Of a stretch of 64,000 nt of DNA, positions 9,607 to 19,541 are shown piece by piece. The notes below the pieces were generated by a model. It was given only the letters and a program-made list of their open reading frames with translations. It had not been told where the DNA came from and did no database searches. Location of the stretch: assembly GCF_026000375.1 (NCBI RefSeq), contig NZ_AP026708.1, positions 2,578,001 to 2,642,000 of the forward strand. Reading direction: 5' to 3'. The first letter of the stretch is position 1, and each line of letters opens with the position of its first letter. Source of the DNA: Pseudodesulfovibrio portus (lineage in GTDB: Bacteria > Desulfobacterota > Desulfovibrionia > Desulfovibrionales > Desulfovibrionaceae). The translations under genes were made by a program, and so were the position numbers.

Positions 9607-10335
9607 CTAGGCGTGTTTCTGGCAGTAATTGAGGAACTTCTGGGCTTCCACGAATTCCGGGTTGATGGACAGGGCGCGTTCCAGGTTGGAGATGGTCTGG
9701 TCGTTGAGTCCCTTTTCGAAGTAGACCCGGGCCAGGTTGAAGTAGACGTTCTCGTCGGTGTTCACTATCTCCAGGGATTTCTCGTAGTAGCGGATGGACT
9801 CGTCATAGTGGCCGTTCTTGCGCAGCGAAATGCCGAACGTATTGAATTTCTGCCGGAACTGGTAGGTGAACGCCTCGTCGATGCCGAGCAGGGTGTCCAG
9901 TACCTTCTTCAGTTTTTCAAAGTCCTTTTTCTCTGAATAGACCTCGCCCAGACCGTAGTTGGCCTCGACGTTGAGGTCGTCGATCATGAGCGCCTTGATG
10001 AACTGCCGCTCGGCCTCGTCCAGGTCCCCGTCGGCAAAGGCGTCCTGCCCCATCTGTATCTTGCGGTTCAGGGTCTCCAGGGCCGGGACGGTGTGCCGCC
10101 GGTAAAAGGTCGGCTCTGGTGTGTATTGGCGGAGAAAGTCCATGTCCTTGAGAATGGAGCGCACGCCGGACGGAACGTGGTGGGCGTTGAGGGGCTGGAT
10201 CTCGAAATCCTCGTCAGAGAGTTGGCGGGCGTACCAATAAGTGACGTTGTCATGTTTGCCGGTGGTGCCGCCGGTGCCGATATCAGCATCCAGTCGCAGG
10301 GAGTAAACGCCGAGTATTTCAGGGTATTCGCTCAA
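9607..10335 (-). CDS. tetratricopeptide-repeat protein
   Basis: About 242 residues. The N-terminal ~90 residues match no family I recognise. The C-terminal part carries TPR-type helix pairs, clearest in AFADGDLDEAERQFIKALMI (about residue 105), NGHYDESIRYYEKSLEIV and GLNDQTISNLERALSINPEF, so it probably works by protein-protein contact. No signal peptide. The frame is open for another 92 codons upstream, but that part crosses a terminator. The best start is a TTG at 10335 with GAGGAGA eight bases upstream; ATG 10428 is the alternative. It lies downstream of the minus-strand Tad genes, separated by that terminator. Confidence 0.75.
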   Translation of the reverse strand: MSEYPEILGVYSLRLDADIGTGGTTGKHDNVTYWYARQLSDEDFEIQPLNAHHVPSGVRSILKDMDFLRQYTPEPTFYRRHTVPALETLNRKIQMGQDAFADGDLDEAERQFIKALMIDDLNVEANYGLGEVYSEKKDFEKLKKVLDTLLGIDEAFTYQFRQKFNTFGISLRKNGHYDESIRYYEKSLEIVNTDENVYFNLARVYFEKGLNDQTISNLERALSINPEFVEAQKFLNYCQKHA

Positions 10336-10450
10336 TTTCAGTCTCTCCTCATGAGTCGATGGCCGAATAACGGCGCAACTTATGGAAATATATCGGACGT
10401 CAGGAAGGAAATCAATAATTCTTCGCATTTCATGAAACGGTATGACAGCA

Positions 10451-10474
10451 GAAAAGCCCCGTGAGGGGCTTTTC
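10451..10474 (-). terminator. intrinsic terminator after the minus-strand TadE/TadG operon
   Basis: GAAAAGCCCC / GGGGCTTTTC stem around a GTGA loop, with the T-run inside the right arm on either strand. It lies 37 bp after the stop of the last minus-strand Tad gene. Confidence 0.8.
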
Positions 10475-10510
10475 GTGTGGAGTATGGCGTTTCGAGCCGG
10501 TGCCGACTCG

Positions 10511-10984
10511 TCAGTCACAGGGCTTCCATGGTTCGTTGATCTTGCGGTCGTATCCGTGCAGGGGGATGGTTTCCGGCAGCAGCGAGGCCACCAGCGGAGT
10601 GAAAGGTTCATATCGGTACAGCACGGCCACTTCGGCCAGTTGGCAGGGGCCGCCGGGGTCGTTGTCTATGCCGTCGCCCGCAGCCGAGAGATCGGGCCAG
10701 GAGCGGACGGACACCTCTATGCTGCCCTGGTTCAGGGTGGACAGGCCCGCCTCGGTGGCGGCGATGATCTGGGCCAGGCGGGTGCCTTCCTCGTCGCCCC
10801 GGCCAGTGGCCGCGAAGCGCGCGCCGATTTGGGCGGCTTTCTGCACGGTCAGCCAGGAGTAGAAGGCGTTGCCGCCCTCGATGACCGCCATGACCACCAT
10901 GAGCATGATGGGTATGATCAGGGCCATTTCCACGGCGGCCATGCCGTTTCTGCGGGAGCTCTTTCTGATGGTTCGCATGTCCAT
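10511..10984 (-). CDS. TadE-like pseudopilin
   Basis: A 157-residue protein with the TadE plan: a short basic N-terminus (RKSSRRNG), then the processing-type motif MAAVEMALIIPIMLMVVMAV, a single membrane helix with Glu at the +5-like position, then a periplasmic domain with two Cys residues. TadE-like minor pseudopilins are cut by the Tad prepilin peptidase and help Flp pilus assembly. It starts seven bases after the TadG-like gene, so the three minus-strand genes form an operon (promoter at 12677-12691, terminator at 10451-10474). Confidence 0.82.
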   Translation of the reverse strand: MDMRTIRKSSRRNGMAAVEMALIIPIMLMVVMAVIEGGNAFYSWLTVQKAAQIGARFAATGRGDEEGTRLAQIIAATEAGLSTLNQGSIEVSVRSWPDLSAAGDGIDNDPGGPCQLAEVAVLYRYEPFTPLVASLLPETIPLHGYDRKINEPWKPCD

Positions 10985-10991
10985 ATCCTCC

Positions 10992-12269
10992 CTACAACAG
11001 GCGCCAGCCGAGTTGCTTGCCTATCTGCTTGAAGACGTCCGGGATGTCGTACACCGACGGCGCGTCGAAGTAGTGGTCGTCGGTGCCGGGCTTGCTCGAG
11101 GCGACCTGCTTCATGAGCTCGATGTCCACGTTGTCCGAGCTTCCGAACCGGATGGTGAAGATCTCGATGCCCGCGTCCTTTGCCAGCTGCGCCTCAGCGA
11201 GCATGTCCGCGTTGAGCACGCCAGCGTCCTCGCAGTGGGCGTCGTTGCGGCCGGAGCCGAAGTAGGCGTTCGTCCAGTAGTTGTTGGGCCGGTAATAGGC
11301 GCGATACGGGCCGCCGCATTCACCGTCCTCGGTGTCGCCGTCGGTCAGCAGGATCATGATCTTGCGGAAGTCTTCCTTGTCGCCGCCCTGGGTGTAGGGG
11401 GCCTCGGGCGTCAGGATGTGCCGCGCCCACTTGATGCCTTCCGGGATGACCGTGCCGGACGAGGCGCCCGTGGCGGTCTGGGTGTTGATGGAGGCGATGA
11501 TCCTGGCCTTGTCCTTGCTGAGCGCCAGGGCCTCGGGCAGGTCGGAACAGGTGTCCAGGGTGATCCTGCTTCTATAGTAATAGGGCAGGGCCCAGTAGTC
11601 GTCCATGAAATCTTCGTGGATGCCCTCGTTGCGGGAACCGTCCGCATTGTAGCAGCCCGCATCAAAGCCTTCCGCGTCGTCGCCGAGGCGGACCTTGCCC
11701 CTGAAGGCCACCAGGCCGACCTTGGTGTCGGGGCTGGTGCCGTCGGGGATGAGCAGGTCGGTCAGGGCGATGGACGCCTCCTTGACCATGTCGATGGGCG
11801 TGCCCTTCATGGAACCGGAGTTGTCCACTGCGAACACCACTTCGAGCTTGTTGAACCCGGCGGCTGCGTGCGCCTCGACCGTCTGGTCGGCCAGTCCCAG
11901 GATGCCCATGAGCAGGAGGTTGACCTCGGCCTGTGCCGTGACCTCCACGCTCCGGATCTCGGTGCCGGCCTCGACGGACGTGACTTCGGCGGCTTCCATG
12001 TTGGCCGCCACCATGTCGTTGATGGCCTGCTCGACGATGCCCTTGGACAGGTCGGGGTCGTAGGGGAGTTCCAGGCTGCCCGCGAGCGCTCCGGCGTCCA
12101 CGGCGGCCTGAAGACGGGTGTGGGTCATGTACATGTTGCCCATGTCAATGGCGATGCCCGCCACTCCCAGGAGGACCGGGAGAAGCAGGGCGACCATGGT
12201 ACTCGCCGAGCCCCTGCGGGGGTTACGGCAACGGCATGGTAGTCTGCGCAACGAACTGAATTTCTTCAT
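10992..12269 (-). CDS. TadG-like protein with von Willebrand factor A domain
   Basis: About 425 residues. The N-terminal membrane segment (STMVALLLPVLLGVAGIAID) is preceded by a basic stretch RCRNPRRG, as in TadG/TadE proteins. A vWA domain follows from about residue 130 with its MIDAS metal motif DNSGSMKG, the later TDGD and conserved Thr. TadG proteins are membrane-anchored, periplasm-facing parts of Flp pilus systems. ATG 12269 is chosen because GGAGACGACA precedes it; it overlaps the upstream TadE gene by 47 bases. The frame also opens at 12296. Confidence 0.85.
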   Translation of the reverse strand: MKKFSSLRRLPCRCRNPRRGSASTMVALLLPVLLGVAGIAIDMGNMYMTHTRLQAAVDAGALAGSLELPYDPDLSKGIVEQAINDMVAANMEAAEVTSVEAGTEIRSVEVTAQAEVNLLLMGILGLADQTVEAHAAAGFNKLEVVFAVDNSGSMKGTPIDMVKEASIALTDLLIPDGTSPDTKVGLVAFRGKVRLGDDAEGFDAGCYNADGSRNEGIHEDFMDDYWALPYYYRSRITLDTCSDLPEALALSKDKARIIASINTQTATGASSGTVIPEGIKWARHILTPEAPYTQGGDKEDFRKIMILLTDGDTEDGECGGPYRAYYRPNNYWTNAYFGSGRNDAHCEDAGVLNADMLAEAQLAKDAGIEIFTIRFGSSDNVDIELMKQVASSKPGTDDHYFDAPSVYDIPDVFKQIGKQLGWRLL

Positions 12270-12615
12270 TGTCGTCTCCGAGCATGCCTTCTTCACCGCT
12301 GCTTCCGAAGGGCTTGTAGTTGTAGGCCACCTTGACGGTGACGGTGTTGGCGACCGGATCGGTGACCACGTCCGTGGACAATTCCTGCTGGTCCAGGTCG
12401 GCGACCAGGGCGGCCACCAGCGTATTCACGTTGGCGTCGTCGCCCTGCATGAGCACGTGGCGCGCGCCTTCGCGGCTGGCCTCGACCAGGGCGGAATACG
12501 TATGCATGGCGTTGGCCCCTTCCACCAGCAGAAGGATCAGGAGGGCCAGGACGGGCAGCGTCAGGGCGAATTCGACGGCGGCGAGTCCCTTGCGGCTGTT
12601 GTCTCTGTTTCTCAT
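12223..12615 (-). CDS. TadE-like pseudopilin (first gene of minus-strand operon)
   Basis: 130 residues. Basic N-terminus followed by the class-specific motif KGLAAVEFALTLPVLALLIL, a cleavable N-terminal membrane helix with the expected Glu. The remainder is a small periplasmic domain of about 90 residues. A well-placed AAGGAGATACGGG ribosome site lies before ATG 12615. A sigma-54 promoter about 60 bases upstream controls it. It is divergent from the sigma-54 activator gene at 12879. Confidence 0.83.
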   Translation of the reverse strand: MRNRDNSRKGLAAVEFALTLPVLALLILLLVEGANAMHTYSALVEASREGARHVLMQGDDANVNTLVAALVADLDQQELSTDVVTDPVANTVTVKVAYNYKPFGSSGEEGMLGDDNEEIQFVAQTTMPLP

Positions 12616-12676
12616 TCCCGTATCTCCTTTGAATATCCATTTTTCATCGGCTTTCCAGCCATATGTGGTTGTATAG

Positions 12677-12691
12677 GCAACGTGCGTGCCA
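12677..12691 (-). promoter_or_regulatory. sigma-54 (-24/-12) promoter for the TadE/TadG operon
   Basis: Read on the minus strand the sequence is TTGGCACGCACGTTGCC, a near-perfect match to the consensus TGGCACG-N4-TTGC with correct GG/GC spacing. The predicted transcription start is near 12665, giving a leader of about 50 bases before ATG 12615. The activator encoded by the divergent gene at 12879 is the obvious candidate regulator. Confidence 0.85.
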
Positions 12692-12878
12692 AATTTTTCT
12701 TGTTGTCTAGAAATTGTTTTTAACCACTCGGAATAAAATATTAAAAAAGTTTGTGACCAAATAGGGAAATGATTCGTAAGGATCAGGCGCTCAGGAAATA
12801 TCTATTTTTTGTGGATAACCGGAGCCGATTCCTGTAGGGTGGCCCAACGCGGGAATAACACTTGGCAGGAGAACACCT

Positions 12879-14264
<1,386 letters not shown>

Positions 14265-14705
14265 CCTCTCCGGTTCCCCGCAGCCTTTCCGTGCCGTCCC
14301 CTTGGGGGGGGATTCCATCTTTTGTGGTCCCCGGCGACCCGGTTTCCATGCAAAACACCCACCGTCATCGTTCATTTCCATCCCAATTCTTGATGATCGA
14401 TGAAAAGTCCATTTTTAATAGATGTCTTTAATACACTGTAATTGCGGTATAATTTTAGATAATCCAGAGTAAAGTGGTCGACAATTAGTCTATTAATAAT
14501 TGATTTTTCTTGGTTCGAGATCTGGGTGAGGTGAGTTCTTTCGGCTCACTTCATTTTTTTTATCATGTTATTTCAATAAATTAAAAACAAAAAATAGAAA
14601 ATGGTTTTCGTTGTGGCACACGGGTTGCTCTATGCTGGTCGTGGCTGGTGCTGAACACGCAAAAAACAAATTTTGAAATTTTTAGGAAACCTAAGGAGAA
14701 AGACA
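14265..14705 (+). promoter_or_regulatory. 440-bp AT-rich intergenic region upstream of flp
   Basis: This stretch has no credible gene and is clearly AT-richer than its surroundings from about 14400 on. It holds a possible weak terminator (AGGTGAG at 14529-14535 pairing with CTCACTT at 14545-14551, then a T-run to 14561), which could end the activator transcript. It also holds the sigma-54 promoter at 14614-14629 and the flp ribosome site (TAAGGAG). The AT-rich part is a natural place for activator sites or IHF bending upstream of a -24/-12 promoter; I could not define a specific activator dyad. Confidence 0.6.
14614..14629 (+). promoter_or_regulatory. sigma-54 (-24/-12) promoter for flp and the tad operon
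   Basis: TGGCACACGGGTTGCT matches the sigma-54 consensus, with GG (14615-14616) and GC (14627-14628) twelve bases apart. Predicted transcription start near 14640, 66 bases before the flp ATG. The upstream neighbour gene is a sigma-54 activator with an intact GAFTGA loop. Confidence 0.88.
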
Positions 14706-14885
14706 ATGACCAAGCTTATCAATTTGATCCGTGATGAAGAAGGCGCAACCGCTATCGAATACGGCCTGATCGCCGCCCTGATCGCCGCCGGTATCGTGGC
14801 CGCAACCACCGCCCTGGGCGAGCAGGTTGTTTCCACCTTCGAATACATCACCAACGAAATGGCTGGCGCCACCTCCGCCACCTAG
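14706..14885 (+). CDS. flp: Flp-type major pilin
   Basis: A 59-residue prepilin and the structural subunit of the Flp/Tad pilus. The leader MTKLINLIRDEEG is followed by the class IVb processing site and hydrophobic helix (ATAIEYGLIAALIAAGIV), including the conserved Glu-Tyr pair that defines Flp pilins. The short remainder is small and Ala/Thr rich. ATG 14706 follows TAAGGAGAAAGACA. The gene sits directly downstream of the sigma-54 promoter and 145 bp before the prepilin peptidase. An in-frame start at 14673 lacks a ribosome site. Confidence 0.93.
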   Translation: MTKLINLIRDEEGATAIEYGLIAALIAAGIVAATTALGEQVVSTFEYITNEMAGATSAT

Positions 14886-15030
14886 ACAGGAAGAAAGCAA
14901 AGCTAACCGTTTAACGGAAGCAGCCAGAGCAGCCGAACCGGGGCTCGCGGGATGGGCCCGCCAGCCCCGGTTTTGTCTTCGGGGGAAAGCGGAGACAACC
15001 AAGTCGGCTCAAAGGCACATCGGGGGAACC

Positions 15031-15579
15031 ATGGATATTCTCGTCACCACAGCGCTCGCAGTGGCACTCGTCACGGCCTCGGTCACCGACCTCAGGGACC
15101 AGCGCATCTACAACTGGCTCACCTTCCCGCTCATCATCGCGGGTTTCGCCACGCACACCGTTTTCGGCGGCATGGAAGGGTTGAAGTTCGCCGCCTCCGG
15201 ATTCGGCCTCGGCTTCGTGGTCATGGTCATTCCGTATTTCATGGGCGTCATGGGCGCGGGCGATGTCAAGCTCATGGCCGGCATCGGCGCATGGCTCGGT
15301 CTCGAATCCACCTTCACCGCCTTCCTGTTCACCTGCATCGCGGGCGGCGTCTACGGCCTGGCCGTGCTCGCCCTGGACCCGAAGGTGCTCAAGGGCGTCC
15401 TGATCAATATCCGGAACACCTTTGCCGTGTTCATGGCTACCCGAAAGTTCAATTTCACTCCCGTTGCAACGGAAAAGGCCCTGCCGAAGCTCTGCTACGG
15501 CGTGGCCATCGCCGTGGGAACCTCCGCAGCCATGGGCATGCACGCCTGGCTGACCGGTTCCGTGTACAGCGGCTACTAA
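15031..15579 (+). CDS. cpaA: prepilin peptidase of the Tad system (CpaA/TadV)
   Basis: A 182-residue inner-membrane aspartyl protease that cuts Flp and TadE-type leader sequences. It has several membrane segments and both catalytic aspartates in family context: the first in SVTDLRDQRIYNWLTFP near residue 22, the second in GAGDVKLMAGIGAWLG near residue 75. It lacks the N-terminal methylase domain of type IV prepilin peptidases, as usual for CpaA/TadV. ATG 15031 follows a GGGGGAACC ribosome site. Confidence 0.9.
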   Translation: MDILVTTALAVALVTASVTDLRDQRIYNWLTFPLIIAGFATHTVFGGMEGLKFAASGFGLGFVVMVIPYFMGVMGAGDVKLMAGIGAWLGLESTFTAFLFTCIAGGVYGLAVLALDPKVLKGVLINIRNTFAVFMATRKFNFTPVATEKALPKLCYGVAIAVGTSAAMGMHAWLTGSVYSGY

Positions 15580-15591
15580 AGGAGGGATGTC

Positions 15592-16404
15592 ATGAGCAAG
15601 TCCAAGAGAGCCCTCATCCAGATCACATTGTCCCTGTTGCTGGCCATCGTGGCCGGCGTCCTGATTTTCAATTGGACCAGCGGCGTGAAGAAGGCCCCTG
15701 TGGCCCAGGTGGCCAACACGGTGCCCGTGGTCGTGGCCAAGGTGGACATGAAGCGCGGCGTCAGGCTGACCGCCGAGATGGTCGAGGTCCGCAAGTTCAC
15801 CGCCGACTCCCGTCCCTCGGGAGCGTTTTCCGAAATTTCCAAGCTCGAAGGCCGGGTCCTGAACCAGGCCGTGGGCGTCAACGAGGCCGTCACCGGCCTC
15901 AAGCTGGCCGACGAGTCCGTGCTCGGCGGCGGCGTATCCGCCCTGATCACGCCCGGCAAGCGGGCCATGGCCGTCAAGGGCAACGCCGTCATGGGGCTGG
16001 CCGGTTTTGTCCGCCCCGGCGACAAGGTGGACGTCATCGTCTCACTGACCGTGGGCAAGAACGACGACCCCAAGACCAAGGTGGTCCTGGAACGGGTCAA
16101 GGTCATCGCCACCGGCACCGAGCTGGTTCCGCCCGACGAGGACGGCAAGACCGCTTCCGTGGACGTCTACACCCTGGAACTCACGCCCGTGGAAAGCGAG
16201 CGGCTGGCCCTGGCGGCCACCCAGGGGACCCTGCATTTCGCACTGCGCAACGAGCAGGACGACGAGCAGACCCTGACCACCGGCGTGGACGTGCCCAAGA
16301 CCCTGGCAGCGCTCCAGCCCGCACGGAAGAAGCCGGTGCACAAGAGCCGCAAGATCGACATCGAAATCATTACCGGCGTGTCCAGATCGTCGGTCAGGTT
16401 CTAG
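15592..16404 (+). CDS. cpaB: Flp pilus assembly protein CpaB/RcpC
   Basis: 270 residues. An N-terminal membrane anchor (IQITLSLLLAIVAGVLIFNW) is followed by a SAF domain (VPVVVAKVDMKRGVRLTAEM, about residues 45-110) and the RcpC region with GFVRPGDKVDVIVS. CpaB proteins act in the periplasm with the secretin and may bind peptidoglycan. The start follows AAAGGAGGGATGTC. It is 12 bp after cpaA and 10 bp before the secretin start, so it belongs to the tad operon. Confidence 0.9.
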   Translation: MSKSKRALIQITLSLLLAIVAGVLIFNWTSGVKKAPVAQVANTVPVVVAKVDMKRGVRLTAEMVEVRKFTADSRPSGAFSEISKLEGRVLNQAVGVNEAVTGLKLADESVLGGGVSALITPGKRAMAVKGNAVMGLAGFVRPGDKVDVIVSLTVGKNDDPKTKVVLERVKVIATGTELVPPDEDGKTASVDVYTLELTPVESERLALAATQGTLHFALRNEQDDEQTLTTGVDVPKTLAALQPARKKPVHKSRKIDIEIITGVSRSSVRF

Positions 16405-16414
16405 GAGTATGGTC

Positions 16415-17839
16415 ATGATGAATACCCGCTCCAGACAAGGAACCGTGATCCTGCTGACAGTGTGCCTGATTCTCCTGTTCGCCTCTGTCGCGGAAGCCAA
16501 GATCCTGAAGGCCAGCAGGCCCGACGTCATCCGCATGATCGTGGGCGAATCCACCATCATCAACACCGAGGCCGACGTCAGCCGCATCTCCCTGGCATCC
16601 GACACCGTGGCCGCCATCGTGGTCATCTCGCCCCGCCAGATATACCTGACCGGCAACGCCATCGGTTCCACCACCCTGACCCTGTGGTCGGGCAAGGAAG
16701 TCACCGATATCTATGACGTCATAGTCGATCCGGACACCTCCCGCCTCAAGCGGATGATCCACGAGCTCATGCCCGATGAAAAGAACATCAAGGTCCTGAC
16801 CTCCGGCGATACCATTACCCTGTCCGGCTATGTGTCCAATACGGCGAACCTGTCTTCGGTGCTCGCCCTGGCCGAAGCGGCAGCCCCGGAAAAGGTGGTC
16901 AACCTCCTGACCGTGGACGGCATCCAGCAGGTCATGCTGGAGGTCCGCGTGGCCGAGATGTCGCGCTCCGTGACCAAGCGGCTGGGCGTCAACTTCGCGG
17001 CCATCGGTTCCAATTTCGCCATCTACTCCATCATCAACAACCTGACCCAGTACAATGCCAGCGACAACATCTACGAGTTGACCGACAACATCAATCTCAC
17101 CGGCTCGTTCAACATGGGCGGGACATCGGTTCTGGGCATGATCGACGCCCTCAAGGCGCACGGCCTTGTCCGCGTGCTGGCCGAACCGAACCTGACCTGC
17201 GTTTCCGGCGAATCCGCCGAGTTCCTGGTCGGTGGTGAAATCCCGCTGCCCATGCCCGGCTCCCTGGGAACCGTGGGCATCGTCTTCAAGCCCTTCGGTG
17301 TCGGCCTCAAGTTCACGGCCACGGTCATGGGTTCCGGGCGCATCAATCTCCAGGTCAATCCCGAGGTCTCGGAGTTGGACTATTCCAAGGTCCTGAGTGT
17401 CGGCGGGTATGAAATTCCCAGCCTGACCACCCGCCGGGCCAACACCGTGATCGAGCTGGGCGACGGGCAGAGCTTTGTCGTCGCGGGTTTGATCAGCGAC
17501 TCCCTGAAGGAAAACGTCAGCAAGTTCCCGGTCCTGGGTGATGTTCCCATCCTGGGAAGCCTGTTCAGTTCCAAGGATTTCGCTTCCAAGAAGACCGAAC
17601 TGGTCGTCCTGGTGACCGCCCATCTGGCCAAGCCCGTGGACATGCAGAACCAGACCCTGCCCACGGATGATTTCCAGGAACCTGACGACATGGAATTCTA
17701 TCTCATGGGTTTGATGGAAGGCAAAGGCAAGACTTCGAGCCAGGCTTCGGCCGCGACCGGCAGCACTGCCGGCCCCTCGACCGTGGTCCGGCCCGAAAGC
17801 GGGTTTGACGGCGAACTGGGTCATTCCTGGCCCAAGTAG
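16415..17839 (+). CDS. cpaC: Tad secretin CpaC/RcpA
   Basis: Outer-membrane ring through which the Flp pilus passes; about 474 residues. A signal peptide ends at SVAEA. Next come the N-terminal pilus-type domain (VIRMIVGESTIINTEADVSR), a BON-like segment (GDTITLSGYVSN), and the secretin domain from about residue 250 (VRVLAEPNLTCVSGESAEFLVGGEIP is its start) through VVAGLISDSLKENVSKFPVL and TELVVLVTAHL. ATG 16415 has AGGAG at a proper distance; ATG 16409 overlaps the ribosome site. An Ala/Ser/Thr-rich tail extends past the secretin domain. Confidence 0.92.
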   Translation: MMNTRSRQGTVILLTVCLILLFASVAEAKILKASRPDVIRMIVGESTIINTEADVSRISLASDTVAAIVVISPRQIYLTGNAIGSTTLTLWSGKEVTDIYDVIVDPDTSRLKRMIHELMPDEKNIKVLTSGDTITLSGYVSNTANLSSVLALAEAAAPEKVVNLLTVDGIQQVMLEVRVAEMSRSVTKRLGVNFAAIGSNFAIYSIINNLTQYNASDNIYELTDNINLTGSFNMGGTSVLGMIDALKAHGLVRVLAEPNLTCVSGESAEFLVGGEIPLPMPGSLGTVGIVFKPFGVGLKFTATVMGSGRINLQVNPEVSELDYSKVLSVGGYEIPSLTTRRANTVIELGDGQSFVVAGLISDSLKENVSKFPVLGDVPILGSLFSSKDFASKKTELVVLVTAHLAKPVDMQNQTLPTDDFQEPDDMEFYLMGLMEGKGKTSSQASAATGSTAGPSTVVRPESGFDGELGHSWPK

Positions 17840-17861
17840 CACTTAAGCAACAGGAGGAATC

Positions 17862-18173
17862 ATGCAGAATATTCTGATTTATCTCGCGATGGTGGCAATC
17901 ATGCTCCAGGCAGGCGGCTGTACCTCCCTGTTGCCGGAAAGCCTGAACATGTCCACCGAGACGGTGGAGACCACGCCGCCTTTCGGCAGCTCCGTGCGCA
18001 TGGCCGTGAAAAGCCAGACCGCCTTTCCCGAAGCCGGTCAGGACGACGCTCCCGTGGTCGGGTTGGACGGGCGGTATGCCGCCAAGGTCGCCGAGAATTA
18101 CAACAACGGCCCGAGGGACAAGACTGAACGGAACAGGCCGTCCATGTTCGGCGTGGTGGATACGAAGTTATGA
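17862..18173 (+). CDS. small Tad-locus lipoprotein (possible CpaD-position protein)
   Basis: 103 residues. A signal peptide with lipobox-like AGGC (QAGGCTSLLPE) suggests a lipid-anchored protein; the mature part is short, polar and without a recognised domain. It sits between the secretin and the CpaE/TadZ gene, where many tad loci carry the CpaD pilot-type lipoprotein, but it is much shorter than CpaD and I see no convincing similarity. AGGAGG precedes the start. It overlaps the next small gene by four bases (ATGA). Confidence 0.65.
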   Translation: MQNILIYLAMVAIMLQAGGCTSLLPESLNMSTETVETTPPFGSSVRMAVKSQTAFPEAGQDDAPVVGLDGRYAAKVAENYNNGPRDKTERNRPSMFGVVDTKL

Positions 18174-18322
18174 GCGGCCTCGGACGGTTTGAATACTGGC
18201 GCGAGCTGGTACTCGTGCTCCTGATGCTGACCGTCCTGCTGCTCGACCTGGCATTGTTCGAAAGCCTTTGGCCGTATGGGGAAAACGGTGGGGAAACACC
18301 CTCCGTCATGACGGTCGAATAG
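18170..18322 (+). CDS. 50-residue single-pass membrane protein of the tad operon
   Basis: The ATG overlaps the stop of the upstream lipoprotein gene (ATGA). The product begins MSGLGRFEYWRELVLVLLML and has one strong membrane helix (about residues 12-30) followed by an acidic tail ending in VMTVE. It is too short for most gene callers. Overlap with one tad gene and a 25-bp gap to cpaE support a real, co-translated gene. No family recognised; it could be an inner-membrane partner of the small lipoprotein or of CpaE. Confidence 0.65.
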   Translation: MSGLGRFEYWRELVLVLLMLTVLLLDLALFESLWPYGENGGETPSVMTVE

Positions 18323-18347
18323 GCAGACAAGGGGATAAGGGGGAACC

Positions 18348-19541
18348 ATGAACAACAGAATCATTCCGATCACGCTGGTCGTCAGCGACAAGGAACAGAA
18401 GAAGCGTCTGGAGCGGATGATCACGGCCAACACCATGGTCCGTCTGGCCGAGGAAGAGGCCGACGAGATGGGCGTGCTGATCTACGAGCCCGGCCGGAAC
18501 GTGGACGAGGATCTCCCGTACATCATCCAGGCCCTGGAGACGGGCCAGGCCGAGGACGTCTACCTGGCCGGCAACAACGCCGATCCCGACATCCTTATCC
18601 GGGCCATGCGCAGCGGCATCCGCGAATTCATCCAGTACCCGGTCGAGGAAAACGATTTCCGGTCCGCCGTCATGCGCACGGCCATGCGCATGAGCCTGGG
18701 CGAGGACGAAGGGGAGAAGGGCAAGATATTCACCGTGCTCGGGGCCAAGTCCGGTCTCGGCGCGTCCACCCTGGCCGTCAACATGGCCTGCGCCCTGAAC
18801 GAGCGCGAGCCCGGCAGGACCGCGCTGCTGGACCTGCGCCGCCCCTTCGGCGAAAGCCACTATTTCCTGGACCTCTCCTTTGAGTACACCTGGGCCGACC
18901 TGGCCGACGACATCTCCCGCCTGGACGCCACCTACCTGCGTTCCGCCATGGCCGAGCACTCCTCCGGACTGCATGTCCTGCCCGGCCCGGCAAACGGCGA
19001 CCGGCCCGACCCCCACGCCCTGTTCCTGATCATCGAGCAGCTGCGGCACAACTACGATTTCGTGGTCGTGGACACCGCCCATCCCCTGGACGAGGACCTG
19101 CCCAAGGAGATCGAGCTTGCCGACGCCATCCTCATCGCCACGCAGCTCTCCCTGCCGTGCCTGGCCCGGACCTCCGGCCTGGTGGAGGCCGTCAGGAGCC
19201 AGGACCCGGACGCCGACCGCCGCATGAAGCTGGTCGCCAACCGGGTCGCCAAGAATTCCACCATCGGCGTGAGCGAAGCCGCCGACGTCCTGAACCGCGA
19301 GATTCGCTGGGTCATCCCCGAGGACCCCGATTCCTCCCTGGCCGCCATCAATCAGGGAACCCCCCTGGTCACGGCCTACCCCAAGTCGCCCGCGACCAAG
19401 GCCATCATGGGCCTGGTCTCGGATCTGGCTCCCCGGCCCGCCAAGGCCAGGAAGGGCCTTTCCCTGCCGTTCTCCTCCCTGTTCAGGAAGAAGGGCAAGG
19501 GAACCGACGGTAACGACAGCCTCGCCGGAGCCACCTTATGA
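18348..19541 (+). CDS. cpaE: Tad localisation ATPase-like protein CpaE/TadZ
   Basis: 397 residues. An atypical receiver-like N-terminal domain (about 1-115) is followed by a ParA/MinD-type domain. The deviant Walker A is [16 protein letters not shown], lacking the usual GK[ST] lysine; later motifs are [12 protein letters not shown] and [10 protein letters not shown]. TadZ/CpaE proteins place the pilus machine, often at a cell pole. The loop suggests weak or no ATP hydrolysis, as reported for some TadZ proteins. The start follows AGGGGGAACC; the stop overlaps cpaF by four bases. Confidence 0.88.
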   Translation: MNNRIIPITLVVSDKEQKKRLERMITANTMVRLAEEEADEMGVLIYEPGRNVDEDLPYIIQALETGQAEDVYLAGNNADPDILIRAMRSGIREFIQYPVEENDFRSAVMRTAMRMSLGEDEGEKGKIFTVLGAKSGLGASTLAVNMACALNEREPGRTALLDLRRPFGESHYFLDLSFEYTWADLADDISRLDATYLRSAMAEHSSGLHVLPGPANGDRPDPHALFLIIEQLRHNYDFVVVDTAHPLDEDLPKEIELADAILIATQLSLPCLARTSGLVEAVRSQDPDADRRMKLVANRVAKNSTIGVSEAADVLNREIRWVIPEDPDSSLAAINQGTPLVTAYPKSPATKAIMGLVSDLAPRPAKARKGLSLPFSSLFRKKGKGTDGNDSLAGATL

